From Thermostichus sp047461615 (GTDB taxonomy: Bacteria > Cyanobacteriota > Cyanobacteriia > Thermostichales > Thermostichaceae), in assembly GCF_047461615.1 (NCBI RefSeq), contig NZ_JANSHI010000020.1, positions 1 through 38,261 on the forward strand: a DNA stretch of 38,261 nt, given 5' to 3'. Below are positions 1-8,122 of the stretch, in pieces. How positions within the stretch are numbered: the stretch's first letter is position 1; each line of letters begins with the position of its first letter. The position numbers and the translations under genes are program-made. Under the pieces are notes generated by a model. The model ran no database searches and was not told the DNA's origin. It was given only the letters and a program-made list of their open reading frames with translations.

Positions 1-35
1 ACAGCCGCGGCTTTGGCAGCAAGTGAGCTGAGCCT

Positions 36-488
36 ATGCCTTTCCACGTCGTCTTGGTGGCTCCGGAGATCCCGGCCAACACGGGCAACATCGCCCGCAC
101 CTGTGCCGCTACCCGCACACCCCTCCACCTCGTGGATCCCTTGGGGTTTCGCCTCTCGGATCGCTACCTCAGGCGGGCGGGGCTAGACTACTGGGAGCAC
201 GTCCAACTGCATCGCTACCCCTCTTGGGGTGCCTTGGTGCAAGCCCACCCTGAGGCAAGATTTTGGTGCTTTAGCGTGCGCGGCAAGGCCCTCTACACCG
301 AGGTGTCCTATCAACCCGGAGACTGGCTGGTGTTTGGCAGCGAAAGCCGGGGCTTGGATCCCATGTTCTTGGAAACCTATCCCAGCGTGCACATCCCCTT
401 GAGCGGGCCAGTGCGCAGTCTTAACCTCAGCAATGCAGTCGCCATTGCCCTCTTTGAAGCCCTACGCCAACAGGGATTTCCCGCCTAA
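36..488 (+). CDS. trmL: tRNA (cytidine(34)-2'-O)-methyltransferase, TrmL-like
   Basis: This 150-residue protein fits the short SPOUT-class methyltransferases of the TrmL/YibK family, which 2'-O-methylate the wobble base of tRNA-Leu isoacceptors using S-adenosylmethionine. Visible family motifs are the N-terminal EIPANTGNIARTC (residues about 11-23), VFGSESRGLDP near residue 100, and the C-terminal knot segment SLNLSNAVAIALFEALR (about 128-144), which together form the trefoil knot and AdoMet pocket. The length equals that of stand-alone TrmL, with no extra RNA-binding extension. The ATG start gives the expected N-terminus. The 35 bases upstream hold stop codons and possibly the tail of another gene that cannot be identified. 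The family call is strong; the exact tRNA target is inferred from the family. Confidence 0.93.
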   Translation: MPFHVVLVAPEIPANTGNIARTCAATRTPLHLVDPLGFRLSDRYLRRAGLDYWEHVQLHRYPSWGALVQAHPEARFWCFSVRGKALYTEVSYQPGDWLVFGSESRGLDPMFLETYPSVHIPLSGPVRSLNLSNAVAIALFEALRQQGFPA

Positions 489-716
489 ACTTGACAGCCC
501 TACGCCTGCCGCAACAAGCTGCACCTGCTCCAACCCCTGGTTCACTAGCTGACGCAGCTCTAGTGACTGGACTTGGCAGCTGTTGCGTCCAGGAGCCCAG
601 CTTTCTCGGTCAGCCCCTCCTTTGCTGAAGCCGGGTGCTCCTGGTCCTAGGCTAATTGCGTTAAAGTGGAAGCCCTCCTTGGCGAGGGCCGTTCCCCCAA
701 GCCAAAGGCGCACCAA

Positions 717-1841
717 GTGTACCTATGTTTTCTCCATCTGTGGCACTTTCGCAACTACCGGGATCAAGGGATCCCCTTCGAGGCACCCAAGACCATCCTG
801 GTGGGGGAAAACGCCCAGGGCAAGACGAACCTCTTGGAGGCAGTGGAGCTCTTGGCCACCTTGCGCTCGCGGCGGGCCGGTCGCGATCGGGAGATGGTGC
901 AGCAGGGGGAAGAGAAGGCGCGGATTGCCGCCACCGTGGAGCGGCTAGGGGTAGCCCACGAGCTGGTGATGGAGCTACGCAGCCAAGGGGGTCGCTCCCT
1001 GAAGGTTAACGGCCAGGCGCTACGGCGACAATCTGAGTTCTTAGGGCAAGTGAATGCGGTGGTCTTCTCCAGCCTGGATCTGGAGCTGGTGCGAGGGGGG
1101 CCAGAGGCGCGGCGCAACTGGTTGGATGGGGTGTTGCTGCAGCTGGAGCCGGCCTACCTTGGCCTGGTGGAGCAGTATCGCCAGATCCTCAAGCAGCGCA
1201 ATGCCCTCCTAAAACAGGATCCCGCTGCTGCCAGCGACAGGGACTTGCAGATGGCCTTCTGGGACGCTCAGCTAGCCACCAGTGGCAGTCGCATCATGCG
1301 CCGCCGCGCCCGGCTGTTGCAGCGTCTGGAGCCGCTAGCCGCCCACTGGCACCAAGTCATCAGCGGTGGTCGGGAGACTCTCAGCCTCGCCTACCGTCCG
1401 CAGGTGCCTTTGCTGGATCCCCAGGCCAATCCCGAAGGGGTTCAAGCCCAGTTGTTGGCGGAGATCCGTGCCAAGGCCGCTGCCGAACGGGCCCTGGGCA
1501 CCTCTCTAGTCGGCCCTCACCGAGACGAGGTGGAGCTAAGCCTCGACGGACAGCTTGCCCGCGCCTACGGATCCCAGGGGCAACAGCGCACCTTGGTCTT
1601 GGCCCTCAAACTGGCGGAGCTGGAGCTGATCGAGCAGGTGAAGGGGGATCCGCCCTTGCTGCTGTTGGACGACGTGCTGGCAGAGCTGGACCTGCACCGC
1701 CAAAACCAGCTCTTGGAGGCTATTCAAGAGCGGGTGCAAACTTTGGTAACCACCACCCACCTGGGCTCCTTCGACGCCGCTTGGCTCAAGGGAGCGCAAA
1801 TCCTGCAAGTGCACAAGGGGCAAATTTCTCCCTCCCCTTAG
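717..1841 (+). CDS. recF: DNA replication and repair protein RecF
   Basis: RecF is an SMC-like ATPase that loads RecA at gapped DNA together with RecO and RecR (recR lies at 20.7 kb). The 374-residue reading from GTG 717 begins V/M-YLCFLHLWHFRNYR, the usual RecF N-terminus. Walker A is GENAQGKT (about residues 30-37), the ABC signature is around SQGQQRTL, and Walker B is LLLLDDVLAELD near the C-terminus. An in-frame GTG at 666 would add 17 atypical residues. GTG 717 is preferred because AAAGG (704-708) sits 8 nt upstream and family length is matched. The gene runs tail-to-tail into comM, and the two stop codons share 4 bp. The 228 bp upstream (489-716) show no other gene. Confidence 0.95.
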   Translation: MYLCFLHLWHFRNYRDQGIPFEAPKTILVGENAQGKTNLLEAVELLATLRSRRAGRDREMVQQGEEKARIAATVERLGVAHELVMELRSQGGRSLKVNGQALRRQSEFLGQVNAVVFSSLDLELVRGGPEARRNWLDGVLLQLEPAYLGLVEQYRQILKQRNALLKQDPAAASDRDLQMAFWDAQLATSGSRIMRRRARLLQRLEPLAAHWHQVISGGRETLSLAYRPQVPLLDPQANPEGVQAQLLAEIRAKAAAERALGTSLVGPHRDEVELSLDGQLARAYGSQGQQRTLVLALKLAELELIEQVKGDPPLLLLDDVLAELDLHRQNQLLEAIQERVQTLVTTTHLGSFDAAWLKGAQILQVHKGQISPSP

Positions 1842-3397
1842 CTTAAAGCAGGCCGGCCGCGGTCCAGGCTGCGATACTGAATGGCTTCGGCGATGTGGGT
1901 GGGGGCAATGGCCTCGGCACCCTCTAGATCGGCGATGGTGCGGGCCACCTTGAGGATGCGGTCGCTCCCCCGGGCAGAGAGGCCCAGCTTTTGGATGGCG
2001 CTCTCGAGGAGCTTGCGACAGGGATCCGAGAGAGCACACCACTGCCGCAGGTGGCGGGGCTGCATCTGGGCGTTGCAGTGGATCCCGGGCTCGTCCTGGA
2101 AGCGCTGCCGTTGGCGCTGCCGCGCCTGTTCCACCCGCTGCCGCACCGCTTGGGACGACTCGCCGCCCTGAAGGCGGACAATTTCTTCCGGCTTGAGGCG
2201 GTTGACCCACACCTGCAAATCAATGCGATCTAGCAGGGGGCCGGAGAGCTTCGACCAGTAGCGCTCCCGCTGTTGCGGCGTGCAGGTGCAAGGCTGAACA
2301 GGATCCCCGTAGAAGCCGCAGGGACAGGGGTTGGTGGAGGCCACCAGGGTGGTTTGGGCGGGAAACTCCAGGGAAAGGCGGGCGCGGGAGATGGTAACCT
2401 TGCCGTCTTCCAGGGGCTGGCGCAGCACCTCCAAAACCTCGCGGCGGAATTCCGTCAGTTCGTCCAAGTACAAGACACCGTGGTGAGCCAGGGAAATCTC
2501 GCCAGGCTTGGGGTAGGGGCCACCGCCCACCAGCGCCACTGCCGAGGCCGAATGGTGGGGAGCACGGAAGGGCCGCTGGGTAATCAGGGGGGTTTGGCCT
2601 CCCAAGTGCAGGTTTTGCCGCAGCAGGCCAGCTGCTGAATAGATGCGGGTGATCTCCAACATTTCCTCCCACTGCAGCCGAGGCAAAATGCCGGGCAGAC
2701 GACGCGCCAGCATGGTCTTGCCCGCTCCTGGGCTGCCCACCAGCAGCAGGTTGTGCCCGCCGGCTGCCGCAATCTCCAAGGCCCGTCGGGCCTGTTCTTG
2801 CCCCTTCACATCGGCCAAATCCAACAGGGGTTCTGGTTCAGTTGCTAGCAGCTGCTCCGGCTGGATCCGCAGCGGCTCAACCCCCTGGGGGTTTTGCAGC
2901 CAGCTCACCACCGCCGCTAAGGAGGGCAGCCCGTACACCTGGATCCCTTGCACCAAAGCCCCCTCTGGGCCATTCTCCTGGGGCACCACCAGGCGGCGGA
3001 TCCCCATCTCAGCGGCACCGGCGGCAATGGGCAGGATTCCGGCCACGGGTCGCAAGGTGCCATCCAGGGCCAATTCCCCCACCAGCAGGGTGTTGGCCAG
3101 CGCTTCTTTCTCGATGACCCCGGCAGCAGCCAGAATGCCGATGGCGATGGGAAGATCAAAGCTGGGGCCCTCTTTGCGCAGATCGGCGGGAGCCAAGTTG
3201 ACGATGATCCGCCGCTGCGGCAGGGCAAAGCCGGAGTTCTTGATGGCCGCCCGCACCCGCTCTTTGGCCTCCTGAACGGCTGTGTCTGGCAGCCCCACTA
3301 GGATAATCTGGGGCAAGCCACCGCCCACATCCACCTCCACGGTGACCCGCACGGCCTTGAGTCCCAGGAGAGCAGCAGCAGTGACCTGAGCAAACAA
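1838..3397 (-). CDS. comM: YifB/ComM family Mg-chelatase-like AAA+ ATPase
   Basis: The product belongs to the ComM/YifB family, hexameric AAA+ helicases that promote branch migration during natural transformation in other bacteria. From the TTG at 3397 it has 519 residues. It has an N-terminal ChlI/Lon-like domain (VEVDVGGGLPQIILVGLPD), Walker A GSPGAGKT, Walker B-like VLYLDELTEF, and the family-specific Cys cluster NPCPCGFYGDPVQPCTC followed by LLDRIDL. An in-frame upstream ATG at 3469 would add 24 residues with no family resemblance. The TTG is favoured because GGAGGAGG (complement of 3406-3413) lies 8 nt upstream, the strongest Shine-Dalgarno in the window. A role in DNA uptake is inferred from family members. 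Confidence 0.93.
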   Translation of the reverse strand: MFAQVTAAALLGLKAVRVTVEVDVGGGLPQIILVGLPDTAVQEAKERVRAAIKNSGFALPQRRIIVNLAPADLRKEGPSFDLPIAIGILAAAGVIEKEALANTLLVGELALDGTLRPVAGILPIAAGAAEMGIRRLVVPQENGPEGALVQGIQVYGLPSLAAVVSWLQNPQGVEPLRIQPEQLLATEPEPLLDLADVKGQEQARRALEIAAAGGHNLLLVGSPGAGKTMLARRLPGILPRLQWEEMLEITRIYSAAGLLRQNLHLGGQTPLITQRPFRAPHHSASAVALVGGGPYPKPGEISLAHHGVLYLDELTEFRREVLEVLRQPLEDGKVTISRARLSLEFPAQTTLVASTNPCPCGFYGDPVQPCTCTPQQRERYWSKLSGPLLDRIDLQVWVNRLKPEEIVRLQGGESSQAVRQRVEQARQRQRQRFQDEPGIHCNAQMQPRHLRQWCALSDPCRKLLESAIQKLGLSARGSDRILKVARTIADLEGAEAIAPTHIAEAIQYRSLDRGRPALS

Positions 3398-3593
3398 AGG
3401 CGTCGCCTCCTCCGGAAAGCTTTTCCACCGAATGATTGTCTCCCGACACCTATCCTGGAGGAAGTACATTGGCTTGTGCAGGCTTATTCCTGGGAAGCGG
3501 TGACTCTAGAGTTGACTGGGATCAGAGGCTACTGGGTCTGCTCAGCCGCCAAGCCACGGAGGGAAAGCCCCCATCTCTAGGAGGCTGGTGCCA

Positions 3594-5450
3594 GTGGTCT
3601 CTTCTGCTGCTGAACCCCCTTTTGAGCGTTTCTCCAGCTCTGGGCAAGAAGGCGCCCCAGCCTGGAAGGACCTGGAGGAGCAGGTGCAGGAGTTTGCCCG
3701 CTGCTACCGGGGGCAGGTGGCCCAGCTCAGCCCACCAGAGCTGGGGAAGGCGCTGCAAGTCTTGTCGCAGCTAACGCAAGCTCTGGCGGCTCAGCTTGCG
3801 GAGGGCAGGGAAGGGATCCCGGCTACCTCTGTTCAGATCCCAAGCTGGCGGGATCTGGAGCGGGCTATCTCCCTGCAAAGCCACTTGCTGTTTTTCTCTC
3901 TAGAGCTGCAGCCGCTGTTGGCTGGTTCCCCCGACGACTCTGCCGCCGAGTTGCCGCCAGAGGATGGGCGCTTGGATCTTTTAGCTGCTGCCCATGTCGA
4001 GCCGCGGCTACGCCCCTTTCGTCAGTTTCTGTGTGGCCTCCTCCACCAGCGGGGTCACCGACAGGCGGAGCCTCTAGAGCGCTTACTGCACCAGCAGCGC
4101 CTGGCTGGACGCTTGGCCTGGCGGCAGTTGTGGCAAGTCACCCTCAGCTCCCTCGGCGACCAGGGCCTGTTGCCTCCCCAACAGCAGTCAGCTAACACCC
4201 TCGCCCACCTCCAGAACCTGCAAACCCATCCCAGTGCCGAGGTTCGCTGGGCGGCCTACCAGCGCTTGTGCCACCATCTGGAAGCCCATGCGGAGCTGGG
4301 AGGGTTTATTCTCAGCATCCTGGTTCGCGACCACCTCTGGGAGGCCCAGTGGCGGGGCTACGATTCTGCTGCCGATCTTTACCTAGCTCGCCACGGCCTT
4401 GGCCAGGCCTTTTGGGAACATCTGCTGGACGGGATCCACGATCGCTTCGACCTGTTCCAGCGCTACTACCGCCTGAAAAGCCGCGCCATAGGACGCTCCA
4501 TTCGCCTCTGCGACCTCTACGCACCCTGGGGGGAGCCTGTCCCACCTCTTGCTGCTGCCGAAGCCACCTCCCTGGTCTGGGCAGCCCTGCAAGAGTTCTG
4601 CCCTGAGTGCGCGGCCCACGCCAAACCCTGGCTACTGGAAGTCAGCTCCGAACGGGAGGCACCCCCTGGCGAGCCAGAGAGGCCATGGCCAGGAAGTGAA
4701 CCCCTTGCCTCCCTGCTGCAAGCCCTTGAAGCCCTCAGCCGGCGGCTCCGGCCTGAGGGGCCTCGAGTTTGGCTGGATCTGGAGGAGCTGCAGGGATCTG
4801 TCCAGCCTTCCTGGGAAATTCGGGTGCATACCGCGTTTTTACAGCAGGTGCTGCTAGACTACCTGCTTGGAGCGGCACGGGGTACACCGGCACCATCCCC
4901 TCTTCGAAATCGTGCAAGCGGGCTGGAGGTCTTTACCTTGGCCCAGGCCCTCTTGATTCACCACCTGGAGGCACAGTTGCAGGCCGTGTTTTACCAGAGC
5001 CTGATTGCCCGGCTGGAGCTGCTCCTCTACCGCTTGGAGAACACCGCTCCACTAGCTTCCTCCAAGGCCAGCCCTACCTCCTGGGTCGGCGAAGAGTGGC
5101 TAAAGCTGATCCAGGAGCTGTGCGGCGATGCGGTGGAGCTGTTGCCGGAAGACCAGTTCTGCTGGGTGGGGATGCCGGAGCTGTTTCTGCGACCCTTCAG
5201 CGCTCCTCAGGTCAGCCTGGCCAGCCTAGTGGCCCTGGCCTGCCACCGCCAGTATCATCTGTCTCCGCGTACCTTTTTGCCCCGCTACCTAAATTGGCTG
5301 GCTAGCCCCCCTGGATCCCTGACTTGGGGAGAATCGGCCCAGTTGCTCCAGGTGGACTTGAGCGAGCCGGAGGAGGTGTTGCAGGGGTTGGAGGAACTGG
5401 AGCATTGGATCGAGGTGCTGGAAGAGCTGCTGGAAGAGAATCAAGACTAG
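3594..5450 (+). CDS. M3-family (PepF-like) oligopeptidase homologue lacking the HEXXH zinc site
   Basis: The protein has 618 residues from GTG 3594 (GGAGG 9 nt upstream; GTG 3588 would leave only 3 nt). Its middle part reads like oligoendopeptidase F: HPSAEVRWAAYQRL (about 214-227, numbered from GTG 3588), then LVRDHLWEAQWRGYDSAADL, then RYYRLKSRAIG and LCDLYAPWGEP (to about 317). After residue 410, LLDYLLGAA, FYQSLIARLELLLYRLEN and the acidic C-terminus resemble the C-terminal helical half of M3B enzymes. The segment between, where a PepF carries GKRxGAF and HELGH, is replaced by a shorter Pro/Glu-rich stretch (about 350-405). No HEXXH occurs anywhere in the protein. It is therefore probably catalytically dead and may be a scaffold, chaperone or regulator. 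It lies 44 bp before the Dam-type methylase, perhaps co-transcribed. The homology call is by eye. Confidence 0.75.
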   Translation: MVSSAAEPPFERFSSSGQEGAPAWKDLEEQVQEFARCYRGQVAQLSPPELGKALQVLSQLTQALAAQLAEGREGIPATSVQIPSWRDLERAISLQSHLLFFSLELQPLLAGSPDDSAAELPPEDGRLDLLAAAHVEPRLRPFRQFLCGLLHQRGHRQAEPLERLLHQQRLAGRLAWRQLWQVTLSSLGDQGLLPPQQQSANTLAHLQNLQTHPSAEVRWAAYQRLCHHLEAHAELGGFILSILVRDHLWEAQWRGYDSAADLYLARHGLGQAFWEHLLDGIHDRFDLFQRYYRLKSRAIGRSIRLCDLYAPWGEPVPPLAAAEATSLVWAALQEFCPECAAHAKPWLLEVSSEREAPPGEPERPWPGSEPLASLLQALEALSRRLRPEGPRVWLDLEELQGSVQPSWEIRVHTAFLQQVLLDYLLGAARGTPAPSPLRNRASGLEVFTLAQALLIHHLEAQLQAVFYQSLIARLELLLYRLENTAPLASSKASPTSWVGEEWLKLIQELCGDAVELLPEDQFCWVGMPELFLRPFSAPQVSLASLVALACHRQYHLSPRTFLPRYLNWLASPPGSLTWGESAQLLQVDLSEPEEVLQGLEELEHWIEVLEELLEENQD

Positions 5451-5494
5451 GGGACTGCGGCCAGCTGGCCTTTGGCGTAGCCGGAAGGAGCTCC

Positions 5495-6328
5495 TTGCAG
5501 AGGGGGAGGGAGCACCTCAAAGCCCGCCCCTTCCTCAAGTGGGCAGGAGGGAAATGGGGGCTGCTAAGCCAGTACGAGCCCTTCTTCCCCCGCGACTGGG
5601 GCACTTATCATGAGCCCTTTTTGGGTGGCGGGGCGGTGTTTTTCCACCTGGCCCAGGTTTACCCCGAGCGGGGTTTTGTGCTATCCGACATCAACGCTGA
5701 CTTGGTCAACGCCTACTGCTGTGTGAGGGATCGGGTGGAGGAGGTGGTGGCACTGCTAGCCTACCACCAGGCCCACCACAGCCGCGACTACTACTACGCC
5801 CTGCGGGCATCCAAGCCAGTTGACCCTGTCCAGCGGGCGGCGCGGCTAATTTACCTCAACAAAACTTGCTACAACGGGCTTTACCGGGAAAACGCCAGCG
5901 GCGAGTTCAACGTACCCCTGGGCCGCTACCGCAACCCGCGCATCTGTGATGCCGACAACTTGCGGGCTGCTAGCCGTGTCCTGCAACGGGCCAAGATCTT
6001 GGTGCAGTCGTTTGAGCAGGTGTTGGAGCGGGCCCAGCCCGGCGATTTTGTCTATTTGGATCCGCCCTACTACCCGGTTTCAGAAACCAGCAGCTTTACC
6101 GCCTATAGTCAGTACGCCTTTGGCCAAGCGGAGCAGATCCGCTTGCGAGAAGTTTTTGGGATCCTGGCCGACCGAGGCGTGCAGGTGCTGCTGTCCAACT
6201 CAGATTGCCCTTTTGTGCGAGAGCTGTACAGGGGCTATCCTATCCACACCGTCGTGGCCAGCCGCGCCATCAACTGCCACGGCCGCAAGCGGGGTCCCGT
6301 CACCGAGGTGCTGGTCTTGTCAAGGTAG
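5495..6328 (+). CDS. dam: DNA adenine methylase, Dam/D12 class
   Basis: This is an N6-adenine DNA methyltransferase of the D12 (alpha, Dam) class, 277 residues from TTG 5495. Motif X/AdoMet-binding FLKWAGGK is at residues 13-20, motif I-like EPFLGGGAVFF at 40-50, catalytic DPPYYP at 189-194, and the class-typical FTAYSQYAFGQAEQ follows at about 201. The open frame extends upstream to 5324 inside the preceding gene, but those residues are composition-driven. TTG 5495, with GGAAGGAG 4 nt upstream, gives family length and N-terminus. Dam-class enzymes commonly modify GATC, the core of the GGGATCC palindrome that fills this window, so a link is plausible (inference). No restriction endonuclease gene is adjacent, which makes it look like an orphan methylase. 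Confidence 0.92.
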   Translation: MQRGREHLKARPFLKWAGGKWGLLSQYEPFFPRDWGTYHEPFLGGGAVFFHLAQVYPERGFVLSDINADLVNAYCCVRDRVEEVVALLAYHQAHHSRDYYYALRASKPVDPVQRAARLIYLNKTCYNGLYRENASGEFNVPLGRYRNPRICDADNLRAASRVLQRAKILVQSFEQVLERAQPGDFVYLDPPYYPVSETSSFTAYSQYAFGQAEQIRLREVFGILADRGVQVLLSNSDCPFVRELYRGYPIHTVVASRAINCHGRKRGPVTEVLVLSR

Positions 6329-6338
6329 CCGGCCCTAG

Positions 6339-6770
6339 CTACTCGATCACCACACTCTTGGGCCCGCCATTGGGGCGCTCCTGGTTGAAATTGGCCAAAA
6401 AGGTATCCGGATCCCGGAGGCTGAAGACCAGCTTTTTGCAGGGTACTTGCAGCCCCAGCGGCCCTACCAAGGGAATGAAAAGCATCTTTTCCTGGAGCAG
6501 CGGAATGGCAATCACCCCCTGAGTGCTGGTTACCGCGCCAACCAGTCCCTGGAAATCGGTGCGCACGCCCAGGCCGTAGAACCAGGGCCAAGAGAAGCGC
6601 TCCCCGCGTCCCAACTCGCCTAGAGAAAAGGTTTCGTTGAACAAGTTGCCCGCCCGCACTACTAGCTTGTCCTGGAGCAGGTCAACGTAGGCCGACTCAC
6701 TGCCTACCCCAAACAGCGCCAGGGGCAAACTTGCCAGGGGGTTGGAGTCAATGGCCATGTAATAGCGCAT
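6339..6770 (-). CDS. conserved hypothetical protein, probable small beta-rich domain
   Basis: This is a 143-residue protein of unknown function. There is no signal peptide or convincing membrane helix; alternating hydrophobic strands and turns dominate. The pattern WPWFYGLGVRTDFQG (about 61-75) followed by a C-terminal LRDPDTFLANF (about 119-129) recalls small PH-like bacterial proteins whose last strand is followed by an E/D-DP-x-F helix, but that comparison is from memory and weak. The gene is convergent with the methylase (10 bp between stop codons) and divergent from apt. A palindromic ATTATAAT at 6826-6833 could give it a -10 box. The coding call is based on codon-like composition and isolation from other frames. 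Confidence 0.7.
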   Translation of the reverse strand: MRYYMAIDSNPLASLPLALFGVGSESAYVDLLQDKLVVRAGNLFNETFSLGELGRGERFSWPWFYGLGVRTDFQGLVGAVTSTQGVIAIPLLQEKMLFIPLVGPLGLQVPCKKLVFSLRDPDTFLANFNQERPNGGPKSVVIE

Positions 6771-6825
6771 GGGAAATCTCCAAGGTCAGGAACAAAAAGC
6801 ATGAGCCGCGGCCCCTAGCCTTGCA

Positions 6826-6833
6826 ATTATAAT
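6826..6833. promoter_or_regulatory. symmetric -10 element shared by divergent genes
   Basis: The octamer ATTATAAT is its own reverse complement, so a perfect TATAAT is readable on both strands in the 186 bp between the hypothetical gene (minus) and apt (plus). No clear TTGACA-like -35 accompanies either reading. Start-site positions are inferred only: about 6840 for apt and about 6819 for the minus gene. Confidence 0.5.
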
Positions 6834-6956
6834 CTCCGGCCTTGCCAGCTTGGCCAAAAGGGAACCCGTTCGCTAAGGCTCTGAGCGGCTATGATGGGTT
6901 GCTGGGAGCGGCCTTCTACACCCTTTGAGCTGGCCACTGCTGAGCCAGGAGAACTC

Positions 6957-7484
6957 ATGGATCTGCGCCCCCTTGTCCGCCTAGTGCCCGATTTTCCCAA
7001 GCCCGGGATCCTCTTTCGCGACATAACCCCCTTGCTGCAGAATCCAGCGGGCTTTCGGGCCGCTATCGAACAGTTGGCCGCCGGCACTGCCACCATGGGA
7101 TCCCTAGATTACGTGGTGGGCATTGAGTCGCGAGGGTTTATTTTGGGGGCTGCCTTGGCCCAACACCTGGGTTTGGGGTTTGTCCCCGTTCGCAAGCGCG
7201 GCAAACTGCCGCCGCCAGTGCTCAGCCAAACCTACACGCTGGAGTATGGCCAAGACGAGCTCCAACTACAAGCCCACGCCCTGCGCCCTGGCAATCGGGT
7301 GGTGATTGTCGATGACGTCTTGGCAACTGGCGGCACCGCCGCTGCCACAGCTGAACTGGTGGCTCAGAGTGGCGCCCAGGTAGGCGGGTTTGCTTTTCTA
7401 ATCGAGCTAGCTTTCTTCTCGGGCCGCAAGCTTCTTCCTCCACAAATCCCAACCCACGTGCTGATGGTGGAAGACTCCAACTGA
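6957..7484 (+). CDS. apt: adenine phosphoribosyltransferase
   Basis: Apt salvages adenine with PRPP to AMP. The 175-residue protein starts MDLRPLVRLVPDFPKPGILF, the standard family N-terminus, followed by RDITPLLQ and the GIESRGFILGAALA region. The PRPP-binding loop is VVIVDDVLATGGTAAA near residue 117. A longer in-frame reading from 6891 exists, but ATG 6957 has AGGAG 5 nt upstream and gives the usual 170-175 residues. It is the only gene of its transcription unit; the next gene (7497-8057) converges on it. Cytosolic homodimer by family. Confidence 0.96.
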   Translation: MDLRPLVRLVPDFPKPGILFRDITPLLQNPAGFRAAIEQLAAGTATMGSLDYVVGIESRGFILGAALAQHLGLGFVPVRKRGKLPPPVLSQTYTLEYGQDELQLQAHALRPGNRVVIVDDVLATGGTAAATAELVAQSGAQVGGFAFLIELAFFSGRKLLPPQIPTHVLMVEDSN

Positions 7485-7496
7485 GGGATTTGCCCC

Positions 7497-8057
7497 TCAC
7501 CGCAGGCGTAGCGGCTGGCGAACGGCTACTTCTGTTGCCTTAGCTTTGGGCAGAGGTTGAGTCAAGGGGCTGAGCTGAGCCTGGGCCTGCAGTTGCTCCT
7601 CAATCCAGTCGGCCAGCTCCAGCATGTAGAGGGCCACGTGGGGGGCGTAGTCGCGCCGCAGCGGCTCTACCCCTTTTTCGGCCAGGCGGGCCAGGATGAC
7701 CGGATCGCTTAGCTCTTCCAGGGCGGCAAAGTCTTCTGGCTGGTCAAACCCCAGCTCTGCCATCTTTTCAAACACATATCCCAGCCGTAGGCCCGTAGCC
7801 TCGCAGTGGGAAGGATCCCTCGCGACATAGGCAGCGGTGCGGTAGGCCGTTTGGGCAATGGAGCGCCAGGTGCCGCGGTGGATGTGCAGGCTAAGCTGCT
7901 GCTGATCCCAGCCCAGGGCTTCCCGCACCAAAAGGCCACAATTGCAGCGGGTGCTATCCCGCCAGCAGTACTCGCGATCCCAAAAACCCCAGTGCTGAGC
8001 TTGCAGGCGATCGGCGGTGCGGCGCAAGAGGGCTGCCAGCTCCGGTGTAGGACGCAT
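7497..8057 (-). CDS. conserved hypothetical protein, Cys-containing
   Basis: This is a 186-residue protein that I do not recognise. It is soluble and largely helical, with aromatic and Cys residues clustered at YCWRDSTRCNCGLLV (about 30-44: a C-x6-C-x-C arrangement) and several His residues (for example LHIHRGTW), which could bind a metal or cluster. The last 35 residues are Gln/Pro-rich and probably disordered. It is third in a minus-strand series glyA - tagO-like - this gene, 65 bp after the tagO-like stop, so co-transcription is possible. It converges on apt with 12 bp between them. Function unknown. Confidence 0.72.
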   Translation of the reverse strand: MRPTPELAALLRRTADRLQAQHWGFWDREYCWRDSTRCNCGLLVREALGWDQQQLSLHIHRGTWRSIAQTAYRTAAYVARDPSHCEATGLRLGYVFEKMAELGFDQPEDFAALEELSDPVILARLAEKGVEPLRRDYAPHVALYMLELADWIEEQLQAQAQLSPLTQPLPKAKATEVAVRQPLRLR

Positions 8058-8122
8058 TGGTCAAGGCGGCAGACGGGATCCCCTCCAGTCTAGGCAGGCA
8101 GGCGGCTGGGAACAAGCCGAGC

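Noticed and set aside
1536..2210. 224-codon minus-strand frame spanning the recF/comM junction
   Set aside because: It is composed of complement codons of two real genes and is Gly/Pro/Arg-rich; no start signal.
5324..5494. N-terminal extension of the Dam-type methylase into the preceding gene
   Set aside because: Gly/Ala/Arg-rich residues without methylase similarity; the TTG at 5495 with a GGAAGGAG gives family length.
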